Shown here in pieces: positions 21,301 to 31,944 of a stretch of DNA of 64,000 nucleotides (positions are counted from its first letter, which is position 1; each line of letters opens with the position of its first letter). The translations under genes and the position numbers were made by a program. The notes below the pieces were generated by a model that was given only the letters and a program-made list of their open reading frames with translations, had not been told where the DNA came from and ran no database searches. Source of the stretch: Raphanus sativus (lineage: Eukaryota > Streptophyta > Magnoliopsida > Brassicales > Brassicaceae); assembly GCF_000801105.2 (NCBI RefSeq), contig NC_079514.1:3596001-3660000 (forward strand). The letters run 5' to 3'.

Positions 21301-23924
21301 AGTTTTTAACGCTCTCTGCAGCAGGGCAGGTCGTCCACCCACTAGGAAGCTCTCTGACCGCAAGGCTTACAAACGTCAGAGAAATACATCGGCAAACGCT
21401 ACAACACTAGATTTTCTTGGTCAGTTCAATTAATCAGATTGTGTTCTTTAGCAGGATTGGTGTTTCTTCTTTCTTTATAAGTTATAATACTTTTATTTTC
21501 TGTATTGGCTCAGATGATGGGCATGAAGAGCTACTAGCTGCTGTTAACTCAGCTATAAGCTTTGGTAAGCAATTCTTTGGTTTCTCATTTATGTCTTTTT
21601 TTAATATATTTTCTTATCTAGATTAATCCGTCTGGTTCTTTGATACAGCTCAGAATTTTCCTAGCTCTTTCTGGAAACAAATGGAGCGCTACTTTTGCTT
21701 TATATCTGATTCACATATCAATTTCGTAAAACAACTGGTAATTCGTTTTCCTGCATTTCATAAGATAGATTATAAACTTGAGACCTCATAGTTTTAAGGA
21801 TGTGACAGATCATTGTATATCTCTCTATGCATGTGTAGCACTTAAATACGTCCTGCATAGTAGTTTTTCTCATTTTATTAAATGTCACTACCGTTTTCTC
21901 TTTCAGGGTGACTTCTCCTCCATGGGTACTACACCAGTTGGGACATCTTCAGACTTCGATGGTCGTGAAAATTTTGCCGAGGGACTTACAACCAGCAGAA
22001 TGGATTCTAAAGCTTCGCCCCTTTATCAGAGGTTGCTATCAGCTCTGATTTCAGAGGAGTCAGCCAGTGTAAATGAAGATTTACAATTTGATGGATTTGG
22101 AGCCGATGCTGAGTCAGAATTCAGTGTCTTGAATCATAAGGAGTTCAATGGTTATAGAAGTGATAGATTGGAACTTGATGATCTAGAAGATGATGTGTCT
22201 GTTATCCCGCTCAAGGGTGTTAACAGCTCACCCCACAATGTCAATGGAAGATTTACAGATCACTCATCCATCGACTTCTCAGACATTCAATATGAAACTC
22301 TGGGGATAGATGAGAAGATATATTTGGAAGCTCAATCTATTGGCATTTGCTTGGAAACCATGGTATACTCCCCTGAAGTTCAGTTACTTCAGAAATGCTA
22401 CCTACTGTTGCTATTTGATTTGGATTTAGATTTCTTATAGTTCCAGGCTGATTGATGTGTTGTCGTTGTGTTTTCTTGCAGCCTAATATTTCAAACACGG
22501 AGGATGAAGGAATAGTCGAGGAGATCAAAACGTTAGAGGAGGCTGTCTACGAGGTGGTATGTTTTCTCACGTGTTTTTTTACCTTCCTTTTAACAACTTG
22601 ACAATTTATGATTACTTTTCGCTTTTGATTTACATGTTACTACTACTGTGTGTCTCAAGATAGCTAACTTTGTGATGTTGTCTATCTTAAAACTTAAGGG
22701 TTCCAAGAAGAAAGAGATGTTGAATCGGTTACTAACGCCTGCCCTAGAGATGAAAGAACGTCAGGAGAAGTATGAATTTGTCTTTCTTCTGATTTTCTTG
22801 CACGTCTTTAATGATCTGAATAGTGATCTGACTTCTTCTGATATTTTTCTCCTTACATATAGTGAGTTTGATCGGCTCGGTTACGAAAAACTCATCGAAA
22901 TGGCATATGAAAAGAGCAAGGTAAGTTCTTTTCTTTGGCTACTTTGGGTCATTCCAAGTTCATGTTTTGATAATTTTTATTTGGTTTTTTGTTTTTACAG
23001 GCAAGTCGGCGGCATCACTCCGCTAGTGGAAAGAGTTCGGCTAACAAGATATCAAAGCAGGTCGCATTTGCTTTCGTGAAACGGACGCTTGGAAGATGTC
23101 GTCAATTTGAAGAGATAGGCAAAAGCTGCTTTAGTGAGTCTACATTCAAGAACATCCTCGTTGCTGGGTTGACACAAGTTGAAGATAATCCCACGGACAA
23201 GGAGGAAGATATTTTATCAGCTTCAAGTATGATATCCTTTTGGCCTTACTATTTCGAATCCACAAACTCTCTGTTAACTCGAATCTCTCTCTTTTTTTGT
23301 CTGGCAGCACCGATAGGATCACAACCAAGCTCATCATTGGCACAGAACAGAGAGACTTCTGAACATACTTTACGGGAAGGGAAAGATGAAACGATGTGGT
23401 CAAATAGAACGAGGGAGAGAGAGTTGCTACTTGATGATGTGTGTGGGACACCATTTTCAAGCAGTACAAAAGGGAAGAGAAGTGACAGGGACAGAGATGG
23501 AAAAGGACAGGCGGCTTCATCATCGAGAGGTGGAGGAACTAACAAGATCGGTTGGCCTGCACTGTCCAATAACGCCAAGGGTGAACGGAAGTCGAAAACC
23601 AAACCTAGGCAGAAAGCAACTCCTATGTTTTCTTCTCCTTCTGTCAGTATCCCGGAGCAGAACAGAACATCATCGTCCAAACCAACTAATAGCAACAACA
23701 GCGAGTATAGTAACTTGGAGACACTGGACGAGACAGAGCCACTCGACCTATCTGGCCTGCAGATACCAGACGGTTTAGGTGGTCCAGATGATTTCGACGC
23801 ACAAGCAGGAGATCTAAGCTCATGGTTGAACATCGATGACGATGTGTTACAAGATAATGATATAGACCTCCTTGGACTTCAAATACCCATGGATGATCTT
23901 TCAGACTTAAAGATGATGGTATAA
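18348..23924 (+). CDS. Serine/arginine repetitive matrix-like nuclear protein, At4g29790-like
   Basis: Fourteen exons: 18348-18769, 18844-19072, 19570-19865, 20244-20423, 20525-21253, 21322-21419, 21514-21564, 21649-21737, 21907-22362, 22482-22556, 22699-22769, 22863-22920, 23001-23226, 23308-23924. All junctions are GT-AG and phases agree, giving about 1198 aa. The protein is mostly disordered and rich in Ser, Arg, Lys and Asp. It starts MSSAAPGKSDRSSGG; a conserved region is LRFDPKVVAADHKSIRHGDF; KKR, KRKR-like patches suggest a nuclear location; and the C-terminus is acidic (DDDVLQDNDIDLLGLQIP). No catalytic domain is visible. Relatives in Arabidopsis are At4g29790 and At2g19390, whose roles are poorly known. 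Exon 6 has a tandem NAGNAG acceptor (CAGCAG at 21319-21324) that would add or drop one Ser. Confidence 0.88.
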
Positions 23925-24313
23925 AGCTCCCACCCTTATGTCTTTATTTCTGTACAGCCTCCTCTGTTATACTATTAGCGAAAAAGAAAGATGAGTAAAA
24001 GGAAATACAAGTTTTGGCTCCCAGAAAGAATAACCACTCACCATCAGTATCATCATCATCATGTTTAGGGGCTCTTTCTTTCTGTTTCTTTATAGGGTGA
24101 TTACTAGGGATGGTGGTGAAACTGTTTTTGTTTATTGGGTGATGGGTGGTGTATACTCCGGCGGTTAAGATAGGTCAGTAGTTAAAAACGTCGGGAAAGA
24201 TAGTGATAGTAATGTTGTGTAGTGATATATAGATAAGTCTCAGGTTTTCTTTTTTCGCTTTTGTAACCTCAGAATCATTATTGTTGCCTCTGTACATACA
24301 TTTTATGTTCCTT

Positions 24314-24319
24314 AATAAA
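24314..24319 (+). terminator. Polyadenylation signal of the SRRM-like gene
   Basis: AATAAA about 390 bases after the stop, within a T-rich 3' UTR. Confidence 0.5.
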
Positions 24320-25001
24320 ATTCAGCTTCTAATACATGAATAAATTAAATGTCATACTATATTGATCCTTTTATTTGTATTTCTGTTGATGTACTTTTTC
24401 TTATGTACAAGGTAAGACAGGAGAAAATCTAATTACTATCGTTTTCTGCATTCTCCAAAACGCCATCTAGTTAAAAAGGATTCTATATGAACAGTAGGAG
24501 AGAATGGTTCAGACTTTAGAATTTTTATTACAGAACTGGGAAAGAGTACACAAGCGAACGGTCTGAAAAAGTTCCAAAAGAAAAGAAAAGGGTCTGCTTC
24601 TTCTTATGACAAGATCACTATATGACTTCAAAGTTCTTGTGTCGCTGCTCTTGATTCTGAACCCTAATAGATTTGACATGCCGTAACAAATCTCTCCGTA
24701 TAATCACTCGAAGTACATTTTCAGTTTTTTTTTTAAAATAATATTCTTACATTCTTAACACAGTCACGTACATCTGCGTAATATCAATTCACTATTATCG
24801 TAGTTTCATCTGAAAATAAATTACCATACACTAATGTGTAACCAAAAATGCAAACCACCAATAGTAATTAATGTATGTATAATTTAGATTTATGATTTCA
24901 CTTGTATTGTATGTGAAAACAAAGGGATGAAGACCGTCTCTAAGGACAAAACAGCATGTTCAAAGCAAAAGGAAAAAAACTCATACTATCTCAAAGAGAA
25001 A
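24320..25001. other. Intergenic between convergent genes
   Basis: AT-rich spacer separating the 3' ends of the SRRM-like and F-box genes. I see nothing further in it. Confidence 0.5.
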
Positions 25002-26201
25002 TCAAACCGACGCAGCAACACAGCCAAACCCTTCACATGATTCGACAGGAAAGGTAAGCGCATCAACACACTCAACTTTTCCCCACACCTCACGTCCATT
25101 GCGTCTTGATTCTACAGAAATCTTGGCATACCAAATTGTGTTCCTTCGTTTGGTTAGAGACGGGTACCACATAACTAAAAGTTGGCCACCAAAGCCCACC
25201 AGTCCAAAGTCAATCCCAGTTTCCAAACCTCTTGTAGGATGCTTACGGAGTTTCTCCAAACCCTTGATCTCCCTCCACTCTATACTTTCATTCTCAAAGC
25301 CAGACCACATTAAGTTCCCTGAATCAGTGCAACCGTATGTTACATTCCCCATCTTAGCCCAAATATATACGGAATCTGTTGTGAAACTTGAATTCTCTCT
25401 TACAAGTTTCCATGTACCATTTTTCGGGTCGTAAGAGTATTCCTTCTCATCTGCGGCTACGTAAAGTTTCCCTTCGAACACGTTAACTATGTAACATTCA
25501 TTATTATTATTGCGTAAGTTATTACGTAAGTCGTCTTCGTCAGCGCCAGGACCAGGAAAGGCTGTCCAAGACTCAGTTTTTACGTCAAATACCTCAATCC
25601 AGTTGGCATAGTACTTGTCAATATCACAACCTCCCATCACATATATTTTCTCGTCGAGTAAAACTGTCTCCGCATTCTCCCGTGCCACGATCATGTTAGG
25701 GGCATCACGCCATGTGTGACTCCGACAATCGAATATCCGAACAGAGGAAGATGGTTCCGGGTAGGGTCCACCACTTATGTAAATTTCCGGACCAACTGTC
25801 GTCGTGTAATATAGGTCGGGAAAAGAATTGGTAGAAGAGCGAGGTATAGGAACAACCGACATTACACTTGGGTCCCGCTTAAACCCAATTTTGCTTTTCA
25901 GTTTGGTTCTCTTTTTATTAGGTTCAAGGCTAAACCAGCTTGCACATGGATGATCGGGCAACTTTAACCAGACATAGACGCATGTTTCATCTGCTCCTAC
26001 TTGAGATCGCGTCTTGTAGATCTCCATAGATGATAAGAGAGAGTGGAATCTCTTTGAGACGAGAGAGAGCAATGGGTACTTCCATCTGGAGACACGTGCA
26101 AGAATGTTTTCTATGATTTCGTCAGGTAGTGAAGAAAACATCGACGGTAGCTCAGGAACCGTCTTCTTCTTTTTGGTTGGTTCAACTTTGTGGGAGATCA
26201 T
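25002..26201 (-). CDS. F-box/kelch-repeat protein
   Basis: Intronless, 399 aa. The F-box is at about residues 19-56 (SSLPDEIIENILARVSRWKY, then LLSLVSKRFHSLLSS). Kelch motifs follow: EIYISGGP..SSSVRIFDCRSHTWRD, KIYVMGGC..NWIEVFDVKTESW and KLYVAADEKEYSYDPKNGTW, the pattern of a six-blade propeller with partly worn repeats. Such proteins link a substrate held by the propeller to SKP1-CUL1 ubiquitin ligase through the F-box. Brassicaceae carry more than a hundred fast-evolving members, so a one-to-one orthologue and target cannot be given. The Asn-rich stretch near residues 226-236 (NNLRNNNNE) comes from an imperfect repeat. Confidence 0.9.
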   Translation of the reverse strand: MISHKVEPTKKKKTVPELPSMFSSLPDEIIENILARVSRWKYPLLSLVSKRFHSLLSSMEIYKTRSQVGADETCVYVWLKLPDHPCASWFSLEPNKKRTKLKSKIGFKRDPSVMSVVPIPRSSTNSFPDLYYTTTVGPEIYISGGPYPEPSSSVRIFDCRSHTWRDAPNMIVARENAETVLLDEKIYVMGGCDIDKYYANWIEVFDVKTESWTAFPGPGADEDDLRNNLRNNNNECYIVNVFEGKLYVAADEKEYSYDPKNGTWKLVRENSSFTTDSVYIWAKMGNVTYGCTDSGNLMWSGFENESIEWREIKGLEKLRKHPTRGLETGIDFGLVGFGGQLLVMWYPSLTKRRNTIWYAKISVESRRNGREVWGKVECVDALTFPVESCEGFGCVAASV

Positions 26202-26475
26202 GATCAGCCGAAGATACAGTATAGAGGCTGTGGAGAGGGAACATATGATATATATATATATATATAGGGTTAATAAACACGTTTAGGTCTTTACATAAGT
26301 TAACGCATGTAGAAAGAAAGACCTTTTGATATTTATTTATTTTGGTAAAATAAGACCTTTTGATATTCTTATTGGATTTTGTTTCTTTTTCGATTTTAGA
26401 AAGGTGGTCAATGATGTCAAAAAAAAAAAGGTGGTCAATTAATGGCATGTATATATTTCTATCAAATATAACTCA
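26202..26475. other. Upstream region of the F-box gene
   Basis: AT-rich, with a short (TA)n run near 26249-26267. It ends at the 9-bp target duplication of the outer MULE. Confidence 0.5.
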
Positions 26476-26484
26476 TTCAAATAT
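26476..26484 (+). repeat. Target-site duplication, outer MULE, left copy
   Basis: TTCAAATAT, identical to 34135-34143. Nine bases is the hallmark of Mutator-like insertion. Confidence 0.9.
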
Positions 26485-26538
26485 GGACTTTATTCTACAT
26501 TGCCACACTTACTCCCATGTGTATTCTCTCTTGCCCCA

Positions 26539-26547
26539 CTTCATAAA
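26539..26547 (+). repeat. Target-site duplication, inner MULE, left copy
   Basis: CTTCATAAA, identical to 30370-30378. Confidence 0.9.
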
Positions 26548-27591
26548 GGAAAGTATTCTCCATAGCCACACATGGAAAAAAACTATTCTATTTGCCACAC
26601 CAAAATTCTACTTGCCCCACTTTTTTTTTTCATATTTCTCTTCTCCTTCTTACCCTTAATATTATATTAATATCTCATACCCACTATATTTTTTAAAATT
26701 AAAATCAAAATCAGACCCCACTTTCCTCTCTCCTCTCTCCTCTCTCTCTTCCCCCTTCCCACTATGTCGATCATCTCCCTCCAATTTTTTCCATAAATTC
26801 TCCCATAAAATCTCAAACCTAACAAGCGGTCCCCACACCAATCCACCTCTCTCCTTCTCACAGCTGTCGCCTCATGTCTTCTTTCTCCCATCTTGTTTTC
26901 TCTTCCCCAACCAGAAACGATTTTTTCTCATATTCTTAGCTCCATTGACGATTTTGAAGATTTTTTTGAAGGAAATTGGTACGTTTTTTTTCACGAAATT
27001 CTCATAATAATATACTACTTATGTTTTATGTATTATGTGAAACGAAAAATATCAACATCTTGCTGTAAAAATCGTGAGAGTTTTGAAAGAAAAATTAAAA
27101 TAATGTTTGAAGAAGATTTTGTATTGTTCTCTATTTTTAACACGGTTTTGAAAGAAAAAAATATGAAAATTGTGTTAGACGATAATCTGGGTTGTGTAAC
27201 ACATTATTAGTTGATTAAAAAAACTTAAACTGATGAAAAACTAAAGTTTTAGGTAAAAATGAAAGTTTTAGGTATATTGTTATGAAAAGGGATGTTTAAG
27301 GGTAATTTTGTATATTTCTTCTTATTTTGCACTGTTTTAAACCATAATAATGCATTACAATAGTGGTAGACGATATTGTGGGTTGTATAACATCCTCTTG
27401 ATCAATTATAAGTGTTAAATCGAAAAAAACAAAAATTTATAAGAACTACTAGAACGACTGGTATTACTAAAGTGAAAGTGTATTACTTGTATTACTTGTA
27501 TTATTGTATCGACTATGTATCAAAGATCTTGGACAACTTAGATTCTTTAAATGGTTAACTAATCATAATTTTATTTTTTTCAGAGAATTCT

Positions 27592-27786
27592 ATGGCTTCT
27601 CCTATTACAATCATATGTTTTGACAATGGAGAAAGTTACATCAAGGATGGGGCTGAGATTAAGTGGATCTTGGGAGAAGATCAAATCCACACTCTAGTGA
27701 TGAAAACATCTGTGGAAGAGGTTACATATTCTGAATTGGTCGAGTATATATGCAGAAAGATTAAGGAAATGGAGATGGGATGGTGA
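27592..27786 (+). pseudogene. MULE transposase N-terminal remnant
   Basis: 64-codon frame beginning MASPITIICFDNGESYIKDG and containing VEEVTYSELVEYICRKIKE, the pattern seen at the start of plant Mutator-type transposases before the zinc-finger and MULE domains. An AG acceptor just before it (ttttttcagAGAATTCT) suggests a leader intron. The catalytic part is absent. MULE-A has the same start at about 33128, read leftward, in a more deleted form. Confidence 0.6.
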
Positions 27787-27884
27787 AGATTAGTTACTTT
27801 CAATTGGTATTGTATTCAAACAAGCGTGAACTACTAGTACTGCTAGAACTACTATATGTAATATAGACTACTAGGAACTACTAT

Positions 27885-28150
27885 GGCTCTAACTGGTGAC
27901 CATTAAATTAGGAATATGAATGAGTAGGAAAGGAATGAATAGGAATAAAATCAATGGAATTAAAAGGAATATTTATTACTTTTGTTCCATATCAATTTTG
28001 ATAAGAAATATTTTTGTTCTATGGTTCCTTAAAATTTAAGGAATGACAAGGAATCAGACGGAACAAAAATTCCCTATAAATGGTGTAATTTTTAAAGAAT
28101 GAGTGGGAATGGATCATTCCCCTTGGTTCCTTATGTCACCAGTTAGAGCC
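27885..28150. mobile_element. Harbinger/Tourist-like MITE, 266 bp, nested in MULE-B
   Basis: TIRs GGCTCTAACTGGTGAC...GTCACCAGTTAGAGCC are a perfect 16-bp inverted pair, flanked by TAT on both sides (27882-27884, 28151-28153). It is absent from the matching place in the arm of MULE-A, so it inserted after the two elements split. Confidence 0.85.
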
Positions 28151-29007
28151 TATGTATTACCCTGAACTACCAGAAAACTACTCCGTATTACTATTTGTTA
28201 TGCATGTTTCTAAGAACCTTAATTTTCTTCTTATTATTTATTTTTAAAAGATGTATCTCGTAAATTACGTGATTATATGTCCATGCATGTGTTTATTTGT
28301 CAAAATAAACATAAAATACTCTTAAAATCTCAAGTTGTTAGAAAATTTCTCATTTTAATAGAAAACACCCTTATACTTCCTAGTTAATGTCTTGATAGGA
28401 AGGCCATCATGAGATGAATTTCAGAAAACACATATTTTCTGAAATTTTTTTCTGTCAATGTGTTAAATACAATCTAAAACTGTCTAAATATATTGGTATT
28501 ACTAATTAATTTAGTTTAATGACGTTGTATTACTAAAAAATATTATAATTTGCAAAAATATTACTATGAAGAATGAAATATTACTACTACCTTGAGTATT
28601 ACTAAGAGTAAAATAAATATCACTTTAATATTCAAACATGTTTATTTAATATTATCTTTTACACGTTTTAGACATGTATTTTTTTTTACAATGTGTTACA
28701 CGTTTTAGACATGTGTCTTAAGTTTATTTTTTTTTATTTTCATGAAGTGTTGACAATGTTTTTGTCATAGTAATACCTAATAAACCTATTAGTACAAATT
28801 TTTTTCTTAGGATATGGGTTGCCTTGTCTTTAATTAAGCATGAAATTAAAAACTCAATGCTTACATATTTTTTATTTATACTTGTAAATGTTCATCATGA
28901 AATTAAAAATTCAAAGTTTACATATTTTTATTCATAATTTTATAATGTTTATCATAAAACTAAAAACCCAAAGTTGTACTCTTCCAAGATTCCAAATCTC
29001 CAACATG

Positions 29008-30060
29008 TTAGCTCTCTTCTGAGGCTTCAACATCTGTTCTCACGAACTCCAAAGTCTGCAGCAACAAAATAATCACTCAACAAAGTCAAAGAACACACTT
29101 ATATATTCGCTATACAAACTCTTATGTTACTGAGTCACTAACAAACAACAATAGCATAACAGAAAACTAAGAGACTACATAGCAACTTAGCTTACCATCA
29201 ATAGGTCTGACTAATTCTTTTAGCTTAACAAAATAGATAAAACTGATGTTTCTGAATGCTGTTTAAAAAGAACTAAGAGACCACATAGCAAACTTAGTCA
29301 GAAACTTCAAACTGCAGTCACACATTCAAATGAGACAGCAACAAGCTAGTAACAAAAAAAAAACTGAGAGAACACAATCTGTGTTACACAAGCCAAACAC
29401 AACCATTCATGAGTCAGTGACACATTCACAAGTAATTCACAAGAAGTCAAGAACTTAAAACAGAGTATTTACCACATGTTAGCAGACAAAAGGCCATGAC
29501 TTATGAGTGAAGGAAGGTCATTAAAGCTAAAATAATACAGGGGTTGCAACATATATTTAACAAGTCGTGACTTCGTGCAAACAGAAGAAAAAAAAGTCAC
29601 TCACTATAAATAGACTGGAGAGTTATCAACTTATCATTCATCTCTTCGACAGAAGCGAGGATATCAGGTTGCTTGGGAGGTACAACAATTCTTCTGCTTC
29701 CTGCTAATGTTTTTTTAACTGATGCTGATCTTTCGCTTCTTTGATCAGATGACCTGAGAGAACCGGTTGGTGAATCCAAGCTCATGTTTGGGATCCAACC
29801 GCTGAGCCGTATCTGCTCAACCGGTTTTTAATCGGATCTTCTCAACCACAATCCTTTCAAACCCACAATAAAATCAATCAAAAATTGAAGAAAAATATAC
29901 CTTTTTACACAGAAGAGCGAAAAGAGAAGATGGATTTGGGTTAGAAAAATTAAGAAATCAGAGAAAGAAAGGACAAGAGGGATTAAGGGAAGACCGGAGA
30001 AGAAGCGATGGATGCGGTGGACTTCATCATCTTCGTCGGTTCTAGGGTTTTCAGAGGAAG
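29008..30060 (-). pseudogene. Captured host gene fragment in MULE-B, identity unknown
   Basis: Read leftward. A leader-like piece (about 29960-30060, with AACCCTAGAACC) is followed by an exon from ATG 29785 to about 29600: MSLDSPTGSLRSSDQRSERS, then VKKTLAGSRRIVVPPKQPDI and SVEEMNDKLITLQSIY, closing at a GTGAGT donor. A small last exon with acceptor at 29056 gives TLEFVRTDVEASEES and stops at 29008-29010. Intron-like sequence is kept, so capture was from genomic DNA. I do not recognise the family; it looks like the two ends of a small coiled-coil protein. Confidence 0.45.
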
Positions 30061-30369
30061 AGAAAAGTGGAGATTAGATTTCTGGGAAAAGAAGAAGTTG
30101 AGAACGACAGACTTTTTTTTTTTTTTTTTTTGTAACGGCGTTGAGAACGACAGACAAAGAGGGAAAAGATAGCAATGCGCGGGTCGTCCGAGTTATAGTG
30201 GATCGAATCAAATAGTTAGGTTGGATCTTGTAAATACTTGGTTTCAGTAAGGGCAATATCGATTTTCACCATGTTTTTATTAAAATATAATAAAATTTAT
30301 AATATTTTTTATTGGTGGGTTAAATTAGAATGAAGATGGGAGTGAGTGTGGCAATCTAGAATAAAGTCC

Positions 30370-30378
30370 CTTCATAAA
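30370..30378 (+). repeat. Target-site duplication, inner MULE, right copy
   Basis: CTTCATAAA, identical to 26539-26547; MULE-A sequence resumes after it. Confidence 0.9.
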
Positions 30379-30929
30379 TCATTTAATTTTCTTTTTCTTT
30401 TAAATACAGAAATATTAGTAAATACTAAACTACCCTTAACAATACTACAAAACTACAGTTAAACCTAATCTAATCCTCTAGCCTAATCAGAGTATTTCCT
30501 TCTCTCCTCTTCCACCTAGATTCACTACGTCCTTCTCCACATCTCTCCCTTTTTTTTTGCTGAAAATCCAAATTGATGAAATCACTTTGTCCTTTTTTCT
30601 TCTCGTTGTTCGAAATCATTCTGAAATCAAGTGCTATGAATCACACTTCTTACAGAAACCTTCGATTTCATCTATAACAGAAGCCTTCTATTCCATCTTC
30701 TTCATTCTAAAAAAATCTGGGTATCTTTTTCGTTCTTCTTCTCTTTCTTTTGAATTCTATGCTCATTTGTAATGTGGGTTCGAAAATAATGGATAGAAAT
30801 ATGTGTGTGGATGCTTAAATTCGTGAGATTGAATTAATGAGTGAATGTTTGAATTTTAACATATGTGTTTGGTAACCACTTGATATCTTTCGCTGATATC
30901 TTGTTATCTTTTTTTTTTATGTTTGTGTT
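30379..30929 (+). other. MULE-A interior before the HAKAI fragment
   Basis: T-rich, leader-like DNA with CTTCTCTCCTCTTCC runs and intron-like sequence up to the first HAKAI codons. A 71-codon frame at 30557 has no recognisable motif. Confidence 0.4.
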
Positions 30930-31707
30930 TTATTGAACATATGTGATGAACGGATTCAGAAGATTCAGACTATCAAGATGATGGAAGGTATCTTCATTTG
31001 TGCTGCTCCTCACTGTCTCAGGTCTTTCCTCAAGAAACCTGACTTTGAATCCCATGTCCATCACCTCCACGCCTCCCTTTTACTACCCGATGCTCCTCTT
31101 GATAAAGAAGATGGCAACGACTCTGACCTTCAGACCACAAAGCACCAATCTTCTACTTCTTCTGACTCCACACTCATGAGAGGTCCCTTAAGATCCCACC
31201 AGCAGCAGCAGCCTCTTCCGTTACTACGCAGGTCACCTTCCTTGTCAAAGCCACTCTCTCGATTTGGGAGTTACCCTGCAGATAACAACGATAACTCTCG
31301 TCCTCCCGGTTTCGAAACCGCTAGTCCTAAACCGGGAATCCGGTTCCCTGACTACCCTCTACCTATGAATATGATGCAACCACCGCCCACCATGCCCATT
31401 CCCAACAATCGTTTGCCTCAGCAGTTTAGCTTTCCGCCTTATCCAACAACTGATGGATCGTCTCAGCAATTCTACAATGGTGCACCTTTTGAGATGACAA
31501 GACCTGAAGACAGAACAAGGTTCTGCGCTCGGGTATCAGCAGCAGCAGCAGCCTGTGCCAACGATGAATCTGAGTTTCCAAGGATCTTATCATCCTCAGT
31601 CCTCGTGGAATCCTGGTATGGAACCGCCTCAACATGTTAACATGGGTAGAGACGCTCAAGGTTTCGGGTGGCAACAAGACAACCGTGATGACTTTGGGCA
31701 GGAGTAG
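30930..31707 (+). pseudogene. HAKAI: Captured 3' half of HAKAI (RING E3 ligase, m6A writer factor), frameshifted
   Basis: The frame opens inside the end of the RING finger (ICDERIQKIQTIK), continues through the HAKAI zinc-finger block MMEGIFICAAPHCLRSFLKK..FESHVHHLH, and then the Pro/Gln-rich tail with PLPLLRRSPSLSKP and PPGFETASPKPGIRFPDYP. At about 31505 the frame slips by one base; in the new frame the tail ends SWNPGMEPPQHVNMG and FGWQQDNRDDFGQE with the native stop at 31705-31707. The 5' half, with most of the RING and the start codon, is missing and intron-like DNA precedes the first codons, so it is a genomic capture rather than a retrocopy. HAKAI (Arabidopsis At5g01160) works with the MTA/MTB/FIP37/VIR methyltransferase complex. 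This copy should not make a working ligase. Confidence 0.85.
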
Positions 31708-31944
31708 TAACTATTAAGACTTGTTTCAACTCTTCTTCTTCTTGTATGTACTGTTTAAAACTATTTGTCTGAAAGTTTCAAAAAGTGGCTCTCTAATGCT
31801 TCTATCTTTAGAACCAATGTCTCTCTTCTTGATCAGTGTGAATCTGATTTTGGGTTTTAAGGTTTTTGAAAATGCTATGTGTTGTATGATTGTCTTTGCA
31901 TCAGGTTTGGACCAATATAGTATAAGGCAGTCTGAGTTTTAAGA
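31708..31944 (+). other. HAKAI 3' UTR-like DNA in MULE-A
   Basis: T-rich sequence following the HAKAI stop, ending where homology to the MULE-B arm begins. Probably part of the captured gene's 3' UTR. Confidence 0.4.

Larger units (their letters stand above)
26548..28800 (+). repeat. Inverted repeat arm, left (MULE-B common arm)
   Basis: Pairs with about 31945-34134 read in reverse. Shared stretches run from AGTATTCTCCAT at the outer end to GTAATACCTAATAAACCTA at the inner end. Differences include the MITE on this side and a tandem duplication on the other. Confidence 0.85.
26548..30369 (-). mobile_element. Inner Mutator-like element (MULE-B) carrying an unidentified gene fragment
   Basis: About 3.82 kb between perfect CTTCATAAA copies. 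Left end GGAAAGTATTCTCCATAGCC; right end, read in reverse, GGACTTTATTCTAGATTGCC, nearly the same as the left end of MULE-A. It is inverted relative to MULE-A: its 2.25-kb common arm is on the left (26548 to about 28800) and its captured gene (29008-30060, minus strand) on the right. A 266-bp Harbinger-like MITE sits inside its arm (27885-28150). It contains only a remnant of the transposase. Confidence 0.9.

Noticed and set aside
23146..23833. Minus-strand frames of 125 and 194 codons
   Set aside because: Antisense to the last exons of the SRRM-like gene; Ser/Leu-rich by reflection.
30933..31640. 235-codon frame as an intact gene
   Set aside because: It starts at a non-ATG codon inside the HAKAI RING end, and its last about 45 residues are in the wrong frame; it lies inside a MULE. 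Treated as a captured fragment.
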